Positions 41,314 to 50,988 of a DNA stretch of 64,000 nucleotides are shown here, in pieces. The translations under genes and the position numbers were made by a program. The stretch covers positions 11,155 to 75,154 of the forward strand of contig CAYOMD010000008.1 in the NCBI GenBank assembly GCA_964404985.1, read 5' to 3'. This DNA is from Hankyongella sp964404985 (GTDB lineage: Bacteria; Pseudomonadota; Alphaproteobacteria; Sphingomonadales; Sphingomonadaceae). The notes under the pieces are model-generated. The model searched no databases. It had not been told where the DNA came from and saw only the letters and a list, made by a program, of their open reading frames with translations. Position 1 is the stretch's first letter; every line of letters starts with the position of its first letter.

Positions 41314-44300
41314 ATGACGCAGACACCGCCATCGCCGCCCGCCCCTCGCCGCCTCGGCCGGTGGCTGCTGATGGCCGGAGTGGTCGCGGTCGCCGTGCTT
41401 GCCCTGCTGGCAGGCTTGCTCAACGTGCCAGCGGTGCAGCGACTGGCGCTGAGCGAGCTTGGCGGCTTGCGCACCGAATCTGGACTAGGGGTCAAGGTCG
41501 GCGGCTTTCGCGGCTCCCTGTTGTCATCGGCGACGCTTGAGGACATCGCGGTGCTGGATCAGCATGGTGTTTTCGCGCAAATCCCGCAGCTGGAACTGCG
41601 CTGGAGTCCGTTGGCCGGTCTCTCGGGCCGGGTTGCAATCGAGCGGCTGCATGCGCCGCAGGCAAGCATTCTGCGCAAGCCGGAGTTACGGGCAACCCCG
41701 CCGACGGACGAACCGCTGCTGCCTGACATCAGCATCTCCCTTGGTAGCTTGAGCATTGACCGGCTGACCCTGGGGCGGGCCCTGATGGAGGGCGATGCAC
41801 GGGTGGTTCGCGTCGATGCCTCAGGAACGCTGTACCGGCGCGTGATGGACCTGCGCGCCAGCATCACTGCGGAACAGGGCGGAGACCTGGCACTGCTGGA
41901 GATGCGTGCCGGCGAGGTCACGCGTCAGTTCGACATCGAGGCGCGCGCGGTATCACCGGCCGGTGGTGTGCTTGCCCGCGTCGCCGGGCTGCCGGAGGGG
42001 TTCGCCCTGGTCGTCACCGGAGATGGTGACTGGGCACAGTGGCGTGGTCGCCTGCGGGCGCTGATCGGCGGCAAACCGCTGGCTACCCTGCGGCTGCGCC
42101 AGAACAACGGCTTGCTGAGCGCCGGTGGCCGTCTGCTGCAGCACCCGCGGTTGCCCAAGGCCGCCAACAGCCTGATCCATGAGGCTGCAATCATCGGGAT
42201 TGCCGGCAGACTCGAGGACAGGACACTGAGTGCGGCGCTGCAGGCCAGCAGTGCGCGCGGCAGTCTGCTGGCCAGAGGGATCATCAATCTCGACAGCCGG
42301 GCTGTCCCTGCTGCGGCCCTCACCGCCCGTCTGGCCGACACCGGGGATATCATCCCCGAGATTCGGGCACAGGAGCTGAGCCTGAGCGCGCGCGGTAGTG
42401 GCGTACCGGATGACTTCCGGGTCGAAATCGACGCCACAGCCGAGGCGGCAACCCGGCGCACTATAGCTGTGAGCCGGCCCAAATTCAGCGCGGTTATCGC
42501 CAGCAAGGACGGGACACTGAGCGGCCCGGTGACCCTGGCCGCCGGGCGGATGACTGGGGTTGACCGACAAGCTGATCCTTGGTTGCGCGACCTCGTGCTC
42601 AGCGGTCCGCTGCGTCTGGAGCGGGCCACGCAAGACCTCAGCCTGGATGGAGTACGCCTCACGCACCCGAACGGAGCGGCGACCGTGCGCGGCGCGGTCG
42701 CACTCAAGAATTATACCGGCACGCTGACGGTGGAAGCTGCACTCAAGGCACTGGATGTTCGCGAACATGCGCGGATCAGCGGCGGCACACTCAAAGCCGA
42801 TGTGACGCTGAACGGCAAGGCGCTGCCGGCGATCACCGGCACGGCGGACCTGCGCAGCCTGGAGCCGCACAGCCGGGCCATCGCGCGCTGGCTTGGCGGC
42901 CCGGCGACACTCGCGAGCCGCTTTGCCTGGTCGCGAACGGATGGCATGCGGCTGGACCGCTTGACCCTCGGTGCGCCACTGGCGCAGGTGACGGGTGCGG
43001 GCCGCCTTGATGCAGACGGGACGATCACCGGGCAGGCACAGGCACGCCTCACCTCGCTGGCAGGGGCCGACCATCCGGAAAGCGGGGTTGTGACGGCACG
43101 CGCCACGGTCAGCGGCAAGGTCACGCGCCCCGTCGTCAAGGCGACGGCCTTCGTGCCGAAACTCCTGCTGGCCGGGCAGACATTCGCCCAGGTGCGTGCC
43201 GATATTACCCCGACGGGAGACGAGCATCGGCTTCGCCTGGACGGCCGCTCGAGCCTTGGTCCGCTGAATACCGAGGCTATAATTCGTCTGACGGATACCA
43301 TCGACATCCGCGAACTCCAGGCGTCGCTCGGGGACTGGTCGCTCACCGGTGGCCTCACCATCCGCGATACTCTGGCAAACGGCGATCTGCTGCTGAGCGG
43401 ACGCGGCCTGCGTGCCAATCTGCGGGCCATGGCGGACGGCGGGGTCCAGCACATCCGCTTTGCCGCAAGTGCCGATCGCGCGCGTATCGCGCCCGGCGTC
43501 AATTTCGCCATTGGCAGCCTTCGGGGTGCCGGCGATGTGCGACTGGGGGCCACACCCCAAGTGACGGCGACACTCTCGGTCGAGGATGCGGTTTACCAGG
43601 ATATCGCGCTTGATCGCCTGCGCCTTGATGCCCGGCCGATTGCCGGCGACCGGCATGCCATTGACCTGCAACTGCTGGGCACGCGTGACGCCGCCTTCAA
43701 CGTCTCGAGCGCCATCCAGCTCGGCAAGGACGGAGCAACGGTCACACTGCGCGGCGCACTGGCCGAGCAGGCGCTGTCCACGGCCGCACCGGCGCAGATC
43801 GTCCGGCGCGGCGCGGTCTGGACCCTGGAGCCTGCACGTCTGCAGATCGGCACAGCAGGGATCGATCTCTCCGGCGTCTGGGAGCCGCAGGCGGCCAGCC
43901 TGCGCGCAAACGCCCGCGACTTCGACCTCGGGCTGCTCCAGTTCGCTGCCCCGCGCCTCACGCTCTCAGGGCGGGCCAGCAGCAGCCTGACGGCCGCCTG
44001 GCAGAACAGCCGGTTGAAAGCCGCCGACATCGCGCTGGCGATTCGCGGCCTGCGTCGATCCGGCCTCAGTTCCGCCTCCACACCGGTTGACGTGCAGATC
44101 ACCGGCAGACTGGACCATGAGACAGCCGGACTGGCATTGGACGCCCATGTCGGCGCGACCCAGGTCGGTCTGGTGCGGCTCAAGATCCAACCGGTATCCG
44201 GAGCCACCACCCCGCTCGTGGATCGTATCATGCAGGCTCCGATCCAGGGGCGTGTCCGCTGGAACGGCCCGGCAGAGTCGCTCTGGGCATTGGCAGCACA

Positions 44301-45519
44301 AGAGGGTCATGACGTCGCCGGCCCGATTGCCTTGCGTGCGGATATCAGCGGGTTGGTCGGCGATCCCGATGTCCGCGGTCAGTTCCGCGCGCGTGGCGCC
44401 CGCTACGAAAACCTGCAACTCGGGGCCAAAGTGACTGATTTCACCATGCAAGGCAGCTTTGCCGGGCCAACCATCAAGATCGAAGAGGCGCAAGGCAAGG
44501 TCGGCAAGCAAGGTACGATCGGGGTGAGCGGCACGGCCACACTCTCGTCAGCACGCGGATGGCCTGCCGCGATCCGCATGACACTCAACAACGCAGAACT
44601 CATCAGCCGAGATGATGCAGACATCCAGGGAACCGGCACAATCGACCTCAGCTACGGACCGGACGGCGGCAACATCAGCGGCAAGCTGGAGGTGTCGCGC
44701 GCGCGCGTGCGGCTCGGCGGCGCGGCGCGGACCACAATCCCCCAGATCGAGGTGCGCGAGACTGGCCTTAGCGTCCGCCCGGTCCTGCCGGAACAACGGC
44801 GCAAAAAGCCATGGCGCCTCGACCTTGCGATCGACGCGTCGCAGCGAGTCAACGTCAGCGGCAAGGGGCTGGTGTCGGAATGGCGCAGTCGGCTGTCTGT
44901 CACCGGTACGGTCAATGCGCCGCAGATCAACGGCAGGCTTGATCTCATTCGTGGCAACTATGAGTTCGCAGGACGGCGCTTTGACTTGAGCCGCGGAGAT
45001 ATTACGTTCTCCGGGAGCGGCACGGACCCCGCGCTCGACATCGTGGCGACAGCACCGATTGACGGCGGCACGGCGATCATCAGTATCGGCGGAACCGGCC
45101 GCCAGCCACGTGTCACCTTCTCCTCCTCGCCGGCATTGCCGCAGGATGAGGTGTTGGCACGGCTTCTGTTCGGGGCGTCGGTCGCCAATTTGTCGGCACC
45201 TGATGCGGTGCAGCTTGCCAGCGCTTTGGCAAGCCTGCAAAGCGCCGGGCGCGGACTGGATGTCATCGGCCAGGTCCAGCGGCTGACCGGGATCGACAGG
45301 ATCCGGGTTCTGGGCCCAGATGCCAAACGCGGCACCGGAACGGTCTATGCCGGGGGAAAATACATAACGGATCGTGTGTATGTTGAAGTCAGAACAGATG
45401 GTGCGGGGTATACGGCAACGGTATTCGAAATCGCCTTGACTCGCACCCTCTCGATATTGTCCGAACTTGCGACGCTCGGCGGTACGAACGCATCGCTCAA
45501 CTGGTCGCGTGATTACTGA
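41314..45519 (+). CDS. tamB: TamB, intermembrane AsmA-like translocation/assembly protein
   Basis: The 1401-residue protein has one N-terminal membrane helix (WLLMAGVVAVAVLALLAGLL) and then a very long repetitive beta-rich region that forms a hydrophobic groove across the periplasm. The C-terminal DUF490 domain contains INGRLDLIRGNYEFAGRRFD, LSRGDITFSGSG and LPQDEVLARLLFG. TamB partners TamA and probably moves phospholipids or helps outer-membrane proteins. It is encoded directly after tamA. Confidence 0.93.
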   Translation: MTQTPPSPPAPRRLGRWLLMAGVVAVAVLALLAGLLNVPAVQRLALSELGGLRTESGLGVKVGGFRGSLLSSATLEDIAVLDQHGVFAQIPQLELRWSPLAGLSGRVAIERLHAPQASILRKPELRATPPTDEPLLPDISISLGSLSIDRLTLGRALMEGDARVVRVDASGTLYRRVMDLRASITAEQGGDLALLEMRAGEVTRQFDIEARAVSPAGGVLARVAGLPEGFALVVTGDGDWAQWRGRLRALIGGKPLATLRLRQNNGLLSAGGRLLQHPRLPKAANSLIHEAAIIGIAGRLEDRTLSAALQASSARGSLLARGIINLDSRAVPAAALTARLADTGDIIPEIRAQELSLSARGSGVPDDFRVEIDATAEAATRRTIAVSRPKFSAVIASKDGTLSGPVTLAAGRMTGVDRQADPWLRDLVLSGPLRLERATQDLSLDGVRLTHPNGAATVRGAVALKNYTGTLTVEAALKALDVREHARISGGTLKADVTLNGKALPAITGTADLRSLEPHSRAIARWLGGPATLASRFAWSRTDGMRLDRLTLGAPLAQVTGAGRLDADGTITGQAQARLTSLAGADHPESGVVTARATVSGKVTRPVVKATAFVPKLLLAGQTFAQVRADITPTGDEHRLRLDGRSSLGPLNTEAIIRLTDTIDIRELQASLGDWSLTGGLTIRDTLANGDLLLSGRGLRANLRAMADGGVQHIRFAASADRARIAPGVNFAIGSLRGAGDVRLGATPQVTATLSVEDAVYQDIALDRLRLDARPIAGDRHAIDLQLLGTRDAAFNVSSAIQLGKDGATVTLRGALAEQALSTAAPAQIVRRGAVWTLEPARLQIGTAGIDLSGVWEPQAASLRANARDFDLGLLQFAAPRLTLSGRASSSLTAAWQNSRLKAADIALAIRGLRRSGLSSASTPVDVQITGRLDHETAGLALDAHVGATQVGLVRLKIQPVSGATTPLVDRIMQAPIQGRVRWNGPAESLWALAAQEGHDVAGPIALRADISGLVGDPDVRGQFRARGARYENLQLGAKVTDFTMQGSFAGPTIKIEEAQGKVGKQGTIGVSGTATLSSARGWPAAIRMTLNNAELISRDDADIQGTGTIDLSYGPDGGNISGKLEVSRARVRLGGAARTTIPQIEVRETGLSVRPVLPEQRRKKPWRLDLAIDASQRVNVSGKGLVSEWRSRLSVTGTVNAPQINGRLDLIRGNYEFAGRRFDLSRGDITFSGSGTDPALDIVATAPIDGGTAIISIGGTGRQPRVTFSSSPALPQDEVLARLLFGASVANLSAPDAVQLASALASLQSAGRGLDVIGQVQRLTGIDRIRVLGPDAKRGTGTVYAGGKYITDRVYVEVRTDGAGYTATVFEIALTRTLSILSELATLGGTNASLNWSRDY

Positions 45520-45536
45520 CCTCGGTACAGGACACC

Positions 45537-46193
45537 ATGGCAACTCTAGACCTCTATTACTGGCCCACGCCAAACGCCCACAAAATCACCATTCTGCTGG
45601 AAGAGCTCGGGCTTGCCTATGAAATCCGCCCGGTCAATCTGGCGGCAGGAGCCCAGTTCGAGCCGGCTTTTCTGGCGATCTCTCCCAACAATCGCGTGCC
45701 CGCTCTGGTGGACAATGCCCCGGCGGATGGTGGTGCACCGATCTCGCTGTTCGAGTCGGGCGCGATCATGACCTACCTGGCCGAGAAGACTGGCCGGTTT
45801 CTGCCTGCAGAGCCGAGGGCGCGCGCTGAAGTGCTATCCTGGCTGTTCTGGCAGATGTCAGGCGTCGGCCCGATGTTCGGCCAGGCCTTTCACTTCATCG
45901 CCCACGCGCCCGAGCATATTCCCTATGCCGTGGAGCGCTACACCCAGGAGTCGGACCGGTTGCTGAGCGTGCTCGACCAGCACCTGAGCACACGTGACTA
46001 TGTGGCAGCAGACTACTCGATTGCGGACATGGCGATCTTCCCGTGGATCAAGAGCCTGCACAAGATCAACCACAGCACGGATGCCTACACGGCGGTGCAG
46101 GCCTGGGTTGAGCGGCTGAAGGCGCGCCCGGCTATCGCACGTGCCTATGCTCATGCCGCGCTGGTCACCAAGCCGGCTGCATCTGCTGCGTGA
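45537..46193 (+). CDS. Glutathione S-transferase family protein (YfcG-like)
   Basis: The 218-residue protein has an N-terminal thioredoxin-like domain (LDLYYWPTPNAHKITILLEE) with the cis-Pro region NNRVPALVD and the Glu-Ser pair of the glutathione site (LFESGAIMTYLAE). A helical C-terminal domain follows (YSIADMAIFPWIKSL). The TPN motif without Cys resembles disulfide-bond oxidoreductases such as YfcG. It is cytoplasmic. It overlaps the CHAD gene by four bases. Confidence 0.9.
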   Translation: MATLDLYYWPTPNAHKITILLEELGLAYEIRPVNLAAGAQFEPAFLAISPNNRVPALVDNAPADGGAPISLFESGAIMTYLAEKTGRFLPAEPRARAEVLSWLFWQMSGVGPMFGQAFHFIAHAPEHIPYAVERYTQESDRLLSVLDQHLSTRDYVAADYSIADMAIFPWIKSLHKINHSTDAYTAVQAWVERLKARPAIARAYAHAALVTKPAASAA

Positions 46194-47101
46194 GCGCTCC
46201 GTCTGCGCCCGCCACCGTTCCGGCGGCGCTGGCGCGGGCCATCCGCCGCCTTGAGCACACCCTCGATGACCGAATACCCGCCCTCATCCGTGGCGAGGAC
46301 CCGGACTATGGCCGCGCAGTCCGGGTTGCAGTCCGCAAACTCCGGGTGATCCTTGGTGTCCGGGGTGTCGCTGTTCTCGGGCGCAAGACAGCGCGTAACC
46401 TAACCGCGGATCTGCGCTGGCTCGGGCGTCTGCTTGGCCAGCCGCGTGATCTGGCGCTGGTGCGCGCCGGCTTGGCGGGTGCGCCGTCGCCCTGGCTCTC
46501 CCGCGCGTTCCAATATGCGCACGGGGCTGCGCTGCGGCAGGCAGCACTGGGCCTGCGCGGCCCGCACCTTGCGCGACTCAGGCTCCAGCTTGCGCAGGCG
46601 GGGGCGGCACTGGATCAGGCTGAGCCGATGGCGCTTGAGCCCACCGCTGCCAGGCGCGCGCTGCGCCTTCTGGACCAAGCAATCGACCGTGGCGCACGGG
46701 TAAAGGGTCAGCAGGATATCATCGCCGCACACGAGTTCCGCAAGGCGATCCGCAAGCTGCGCTATTGCTGCGACTTGCTTAAAGCACACAAGCAGACGCC
46801 CTGGCGGCAGGCGCTCGCGGTCGAGATGCGCGAGCTTCAGGATTGGCTGGGCCATTTTCAGGACCTTGCAACCCGGGTGATGATTCTCAGTCACCTGGTT
46901 GACCGCCAACGGCTCGACGGACGAGAGGTCGCCGATCTGCAGTGCGCCGAACAATGGATTGCGGCCGATCAGGCCCGCCTTCAGGCCGCATTGTTGCGTT
47001 TTCCAGCCCGCTATGCCGCATTCGTCGCGGCTGTTGAGGCTGCTGACGTCCGCCCGGCACTCGAAAGGCTGGCCAATCCCGGCCCTTGCGGAGTTGGTTA
47101 A
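46190..47101 (+). CDS. CHAD-domain protein
   Basis: The 303-residue helical protein starts with GTG overlapping the previous stop. Conserved helices of the CHAD fold are visible: VRVAVRKLRVILGV and, after a duplicated half, HEFRKAIRKLRYCCDLLK, rich in Arg, Lys and His that form a basic pocket. CHAD domains bind polyphosphate and are often found with CYTH phosphatases; no CYTH domain is fused or adjacent here. Role inferred from the family. Confidence 0.85.
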   Translation: MSAPSAPATVPAALARAIRRLEHTLDDRIPALIRGEDPDYGRAVRVAVRKLRVILGVRGVAVLGRKTARNLTADLRWLGRLLGQPRDLALVRAGLAGAPSPWLSRAFQYAHGAALRQAALGLRGPHLARLRLQLAQAGAALDQAEPMALEPTAARRALRLLDQAIDRGARVKGQQDIIAAHEFRKAIRKLRYCCDLLKAHKQTPWRQALAVEMRELQDWLGHFQDLATRVMILSHLVDRQRLDGREVADLQCAEQWIAADQARLQAALLRFPARYAAFVAAVEAADVRPALERLANPGPCGVG

Positions 47102-47118
47102 GGACGCCTGCTCAGTCT

Positions 47119-47361
47119 CTAGACCATGGACTGGGCGCTGCCGCCCGAGTCGCCGTCAAGTGGCAGGAGACCGAGTGCGGCCACCCGGCCGTCCCGCAAC
47201 TGCGTCAGTTCGAACTCCAGCCGCTGGCCGGTCAACAGGGTGGAGAGCCCCGCGCGGCGCACTGCGGATGCATGCACGAAGACATCTTTGGGGCCATATT
47301 CCGGCCGGATGAAGCCGAAGCCCTTGGCCTTGCTGAACCAGCGCACTTCCCCTCGCGCCAT
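47119..47361 (-). CDS. Cold-shock-domain protein
   Basis: ATG 47361 (GGAGAG five bases upstream) gives 80 residues. The nucleic-acid-binding motifs RNP1 (KGFGFIRPE) and RNP2 (DVFVHASAV) are present in the usual order, then RLEFELTQ. It should bind single-stranded RNA or DNA as a chaperone. It is a monocistronic gene converging on the CHAD gene. Confidence 0.9.
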   Translation of the reverse strand: MARGEVRWFSKAKGFGFIRPEYGPKDVFVHASAVRRAGLSTLLTGQRLEFELTQLRDGRVAALGLLPLDGDSGGSAQSMV

Positions 47362-47389
47362 TTCCACTCTCCAATCAATATCTTATATG

Positions 47390-47830
47390 CTAATTTACCA
47401 AGACAATCTCAACAGGCTCAAACGTGAATCCGCTTTGGTTACCGACTGATATATATCCCTCTAATGACATGCCTGCGACAAGCAGCCAGATTTCACCAGC
47501 CCGCCCGATGCCGGCGCGGTCGCGAGCCGACATCCCGGGAGCACCGCTCGGGTGTGAATGGTAATAGCCCAGTATTGCCGGTCCGCCCATGCGCGCACGC
47601 CTGTGTGCGGCGATCAGCGTTGCCGGGTCGATCTCGAAGCGGATCAAGGGTTCGGCAGCGATATTATCCACCGGGTGTACGGCCTCAATGAGAGTATCGC
47701 GCCCAAACAGCAGGCCACAGCATTCCTGCGGGTGTGCGACGGCTGCAAACAGCAACAGCAGGTCCCGGTGATCATGGCGCAGTTGAATCTGCACGGCGGC
47801 TTCCCAAATATATCCGGGGCGGCTGACCAT
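47390..47830 (-). CDS. JAMM/MPN-domain metallopeptidase (M67 family)
   Basis: The 146-residue protein is a stand-alone JAB/MPN domain. The catalytic Glu is in HPQECCGLLFG and the zinc motif is HSHPSGAPGMSARD (HxHP then S-x-x-D), so it appears active. Bacterial members remove C-terminal extensions from sulfur carrier proteins or cleave isopeptide bonds; no ThiS- or ubiquitin-like gene lies beside it. GAGGGTGG stands before the ATG. It is divergent from rluD. Confidence 0.88.
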   Translation of the reverse strand: MVSRPGYIWEAAVQIQLRHDHRDLLLLFAAVAHPQECCGLLFGRDTLIEAVHPVDNIAAEPLIRFEIDPATLIAAHRRARMGGPAILGYYHSHPSGAPGMSARDRAGIGRAGEIWLLVAGMSLEGYISVGNQSGFTFEPVEIVLVN

Positions 47831-47856
47831 CGTCCACCCTCATACCGGACCTGTTC

Positions 47857-48837
47857 ATGCCCACCGACGGCCAAGACAATCAACCCCCTGCCGGTGTTGC
47901 CATCACCGCCGAGACTGCAGGTTGGCGACTGGACCGCGCTCTGGCCCACGGCCTGCCCCAGCACAGTCGGGAGCGGCTGAAGGCTCTGATTTCCAGCGGC
48001 ATGGTCTGCACGAACGGCCTGCCAGTGCGTGATCCCGCGCGCAAGGTGCGCCCCGGTGAGGTGTACGGGGTCGAGGTCCCGCCGCCGCAACCGGCCGAGG
48101 CACTGGCACAGGATATCCCGCTGTCGATCCCTTATGAGGACGAGCATTTACTGCTGGTCGACAAGCCGGCAGGACTGGTGGTCCATCCCGCCTGCGGCAA
48201 TCTGGACGGCACACTGGTCAACGCGCTGTTGCATCACTGTGCCGGGCGATTGTCCGGTATCGGCGGAGTCGCACGCCCCGGCATTGTTCACCGGATCGAC
48301 AAGGATACCTCCGGCCTGCTGGTGGTCGCCAAGACCGACCCGGCCCACGAAAAACTCTCCCGCCAGTTCGCCGCCCATACGGTCGAGCGGGTCTATACCG
48401 CTTTTGTCGGCGGCTTGCCGAATGCGCCATCCGGCAGGATCGAGGGCAATCTCGCCCGCTCCAGCCAGAACCGGCAGAAGATGGCGATTGTACCTGCCGG
48501 CCATGGCAAACACGCCGTAACCTACTGGCGGTTGCTGCGTGGCTTTGGCCGGGCGGCGGCACAAGTCGAGTGCCGGCTGGAGACCGGGCGCACCCACCAG
48601 GTGCGCGTGCATCTGGCGTCGATCGGCCATGCGCTGCTGGGTGACCCCGTCTATGGGCGCGCAGGTCGTCTGGATGGCACGCGCGGACTCCTGGAAAGCC
48701 TCGGGTTCCGCCGCCAGGCCTTGCATGCCGGTGTGCTCGGGTTTGTGCATCCGGTAACCGGGGCGGCCATGCGCTTCGAAAGCCCGTTACCAAACGATAT
48801 GGCTGCACTCCAGCACGCTTTGGCGCAGCCGGCATGA
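47857..48837 (+). CDS. rluD: RluA-family 23S rRNA pseudouridine synthase (RluD-like)
   Basis: The 326-residue enzyme has an N-terminal S4 domain (WRLDRALAHGLPQHSRERLK), then the catalytic domain with the active-site Asp-148 in HRIDKDTSGLLVVAK, and RLETGRTHQVRVHLASIGH. RluD modifies helix 69 of 23S rRNA. The S4 plus catalytic layout is that of RluC/RluD; the exact target is not certain. It is directly upstream of rpoH, a common alphaproteobacterial arrangement. Confidence 0.9.
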   Translation: MPTDGQDNQPPAGVAITAETAGWRLDRALAHGLPQHSRERLKALISSGMVCTNGLPVRDPARKVRPGEVYGVEVPPPQPAEALAQDIPLSIPYEDEHLLLVDKPAGLVVHPACGNLDGTLVNALLHHCAGRLSGIGGVARPGIVHRIDKDTSGLLVVAKTDPAHEKLSRQFAAHTVERVYTAFVGGLPNAPSGRIEGNLARSSQNRQKMAIVPAGHGKHAVTYWRLLRGFGRAAAQVECRLETGRTHQVRVHLASIGHALLGDPVYGRAGRLDGTRGLLESLGFRRQALHAGVLGFVHPVTGAAMRFESPLPNDMAALQHALAQPA

Positions 48838-48929
48838 AGTTCTGCATATCAGAACACTACGTTTATTACTGATACTGTTGTTGCGGGATTTCACACAATG
48901 TATACGGAAAATATCGGAAGGATTTGGTT

Positions 48930-49820
48930 ATGACCGCAAGCACGATCCCGGCCCTGGCAAGTGATGCCTCGCTCAACCGCTACCTTCAGGAAATCCGCCA
49001 GTTTCCCATGCTCACGGCGGATGAAGAATATATGCTGGCCAAGCGCTGGGGCGAACATGCCGACCGCAACGCCGCACACAAGCTGGTGACCAGCCATCTG
49101 CGGCTCGTGGCCAAGATCGCCATGGGCTATCGTGGCTATGGCTTGCCGGTCAGCGAATTGATCGCCGAGGGCAACATCGGCCTGATGCAGGGCGTGAAAA
49201 AATTTGATCCGGAGCGCGGTTTCCGCCTCGCCACTTACGCGATGTGGTGGATCAAGGCAGCTATTCAGGAATACATACTGCGGTCGTGGTCGCTGGTGAA
49301 GATCGGCACGACTGCGGCGCAGAAGAAGCTGTTTTTCAACCTGCGTCGCCTGAAGAGCAAACTCGAAGCTGTCGAGGATGGTGACCTGAAGCCGGAGACC
49401 GTCAGCAAGATCGCCACCACCCTGCTGGTGAGCGAAGATGACGTCGTTTCGATGAACCGGCGCATGGCGATGGGCGGCGATACGTCGCTCAATACGCCGC
49501 TGCGCGAGGATGGCGATGGCGAATGGCAGGACTGGTTGGCCGACGATGGCCCCATCCAGGACGAGATTGTCGCCGAGCAGCAGGAAAGCACCCAGCGTGG
49601 TGCCCTGCTCAGCCAGGCGATGACGGTCCTCAACGACCGCGAGCGGCATATCCTGACCGCGCGCCGCCTGCAGGATGATCCGGCAACCCTCGAAGACCTG
49701 GCACAGGTCTACAGCATCAGCCGGGAGCGTGTGCGCCAGATCGAGGTGCGCGCTTTCGAGAAACTCCAGAAAGCCGTGGTGCAGCAAGCCCAGGCCAGAA
49801 AGCTTTTGCCAGCAGCATAA
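48930..49820 (+). CDS. rpoH: Heat-shock sigma factor RpoH (sigma-32)
   Basis: ATG 48930 lies eight bases after GGAAGG and gives 296 residues. Region 2 (LVAKIAMGYRGYGLPVSELI, then ATYAMWWIKAAIQEYILRSW) and region 4 (YSISRERVRQIEVRAFEKL) are complete, and the RpoH box QKKLFFNLRR is present. It directs RNA polymerase to heat-shock promoters. The 92-base leader after rluD may hold its own promoter. A terminator with a T8 tract follows. Confidence 0.95.
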   Translation: MTASTIPALASDASLNRYLQEIRQFPMLTADEEYMLAKRWGEHADRNAAHKLVTSHLRLVAKIAMGYRGYGLPVSELIAEGNIGLMQGVKKFDPERGFRLATYAMWWIKAAIQEYILRSWSLVKIGTTAAQKKLFFNLRRLKSKLEAVEDGDLKPETVSKIATTLLVSEDDVVSMNRRMAMGGDTSLNTPLREDGDGEWQDWLADDGPIQDEIVAEQQESTQRGALLSQAMTVLNDRERHILTARRLQDDPATLEDLAQVYSISRERVRQIEVRAFEKLQKAVVQQAQARKLLPAA

Positions 49821-49849
49821 CGCATATTCTCTTTTCCCCCCGACCTTGA

Positions 49850-49883
49850 CCATGGCGAGCCACGCTCTGCCATGGTTTTTTTT
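49850..49883 (+). terminator. Rho-independent terminator of rpoH
   Basis: CCATGGC and GCCATGG pair around a 12-base loop and are followed by eight T residues. It begins 30 bases after the rpoH stop. Confidence 0.88.
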
Positions 49884-50160
49884 GTGCCACATGTCCCGAT
49901 ATGGGACATATTCCGGGACAACAGGCGCCAAGCCCGGCACGCAGGCCATTTATTTTCAACGGAATTCATTCTGGCATCAAAGGTGCACAGACAGAGTTAT
50001 CCTGTCTCCATCGCGTCTGAGACGCCATGGACCGCCAACCTGGCCCGCCGATGGTTCTGCTGTCGGCGGGCGCTTCTTGTCTGGTGAATGACCTATCCAG
50101 ACACACAAGGCCGGGCGGATCGCTCCGCCCGGCCTTGTCGGGATTGGCGTCAAATTAGAT
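49884..50160. other. Intergenic region between rpoH and petC with second terminator hairpin
   Basis: No gene is supported. The region separates two convergent operons and contains the hairpin at 50106-50137. Confidence 0.6.
50106..50137 (-). terminator. Strong hairpin after petC (likely terminator)
   Basis: CAAGGCCGGGCGGA pairs perfectly with TCCGCCCGGCCTTG around a four-base loop, 24 bases beyond the petC stop. The T tract is short, so termination on this strand is likely but not certain; the symmetrical stem could act in both directions. Confidence 0.7.
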
Positions 50161-50964
50161 CTAGTGGCCCTTAACGCCTGCCCAGATCTTCTTGTAGCTG
50201 CGGAACGAGATAACACACAGCGCAAGCAGGAACATCAGTACCCCGACACCCATCCGCTTGCGGTCCTCAAGCTTGGGCTCGGCAGTCCAGGCGAGGAATG
50301 CGGATACATCCTTGGCCATCTGATCGACGGTCGGCTTGGTGTCCCCGGCATACTCAACCTGGCCGTCACCGGAGAGCGGTGCCGCCATACCAATGGCCAG
50401 CCCGTGGAAATAGGGGTTGTAATGCGTGCCCTCTGCGATCTCCACGTCGGCTGGCTGCTCCTCGTAGCCCGTGAGCAACGAGTACACGTACGCTGCGCCA
50501 TTATGGCGCGCCTTGACCATCAGGGAGAGATCAGGCGGCGCCTTACCATTGTTGGCAGCCTTGGCAGCAGCTTCGTTAGGGAACGGTGCTGCGAAATGAT
50601 CCGATGGCAGCGCTTTGCGAGTGGTTACTTCACCGGTCTTGTCGTCGATGGCCGGGACTTCCGACTGGGCGGCGAGCGCCTTCACTTCTGCCTCGGAAAA
50701 GCCAATAGCGGTCAAGTTGCGGTACGCGACCAGGTTCAGGCTGTGGCAAGCCGAGCAGACTTCCTTGTAGACTTGGTAACCGCGTTGAAGCTGGGCACGG
50801 TCGAACTTCCCGAACACACCGTCATGCGCAAACGAGACGTGCTTGGGGTGCTTGTGGAGCGCAGCATGGGGATCCGGCTCGGCCTTGTCACGCGGCAGGG
50901 CGGCTGCGACCAGCACCGCCAGCGACAGAACTGCGCCAACTGCGAAGGAAATCAAACGAAGCAT
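50161..50964 (-). CDS. petC: Ubiquinol-cytochrome c reductase, cytochrome c1 subunit
   Basis: The 267-residue protein has an N-terminal signal/anchor (LISFAVGAVLSLAVLVAAAL), the heme site CSACH (residues 70-74) in QVYKEVCSACHSLNLVAYR, the PPDLSLMVKARHNG motif, an axial Met in GLAIGMAAPLSG, and a C-terminal membrane helix (MGVGVLMFLLALCVISFRSYK). It passes electrons from the Rieske centre to soluble cytochrome c. Last gene of petABC. Confidence 0.95.
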   Translation of the reverse strand: MLRLISFAVGAVLSLAVLVAAALPRDKAEPDPHAALHKHPKHVSFAHDGVFGKFDRAQLQRGYQVYKEVCSACHSLNLVAYRNLTAIGFSEAEVKALAAQSEVPAIDDKTGEVTTRKALPSDHFAAPFPNEAAAKAANNGKAPPDLSLMVKARHNGAAYVYSLLTGYEEQPADVEIAEGTHYNPYFHGLAIGMAAPLSGDGQVEYAGDTKPTVDQMAKDVSAFLAWTAEPKLEDRKRMGVGVLMFLLALCVISFRSYKKIWAGVKGH

Positions 50965-50988
50965 TACTGTATCTCCAACGTCGTCAGC

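Noticed and set aside
41953..43671. A 572-codon open frame on the minus strand within tamB
   Set aside because: It lies entirely antisense to tamB, has no family features, and is typical of high-GC shadow frames.
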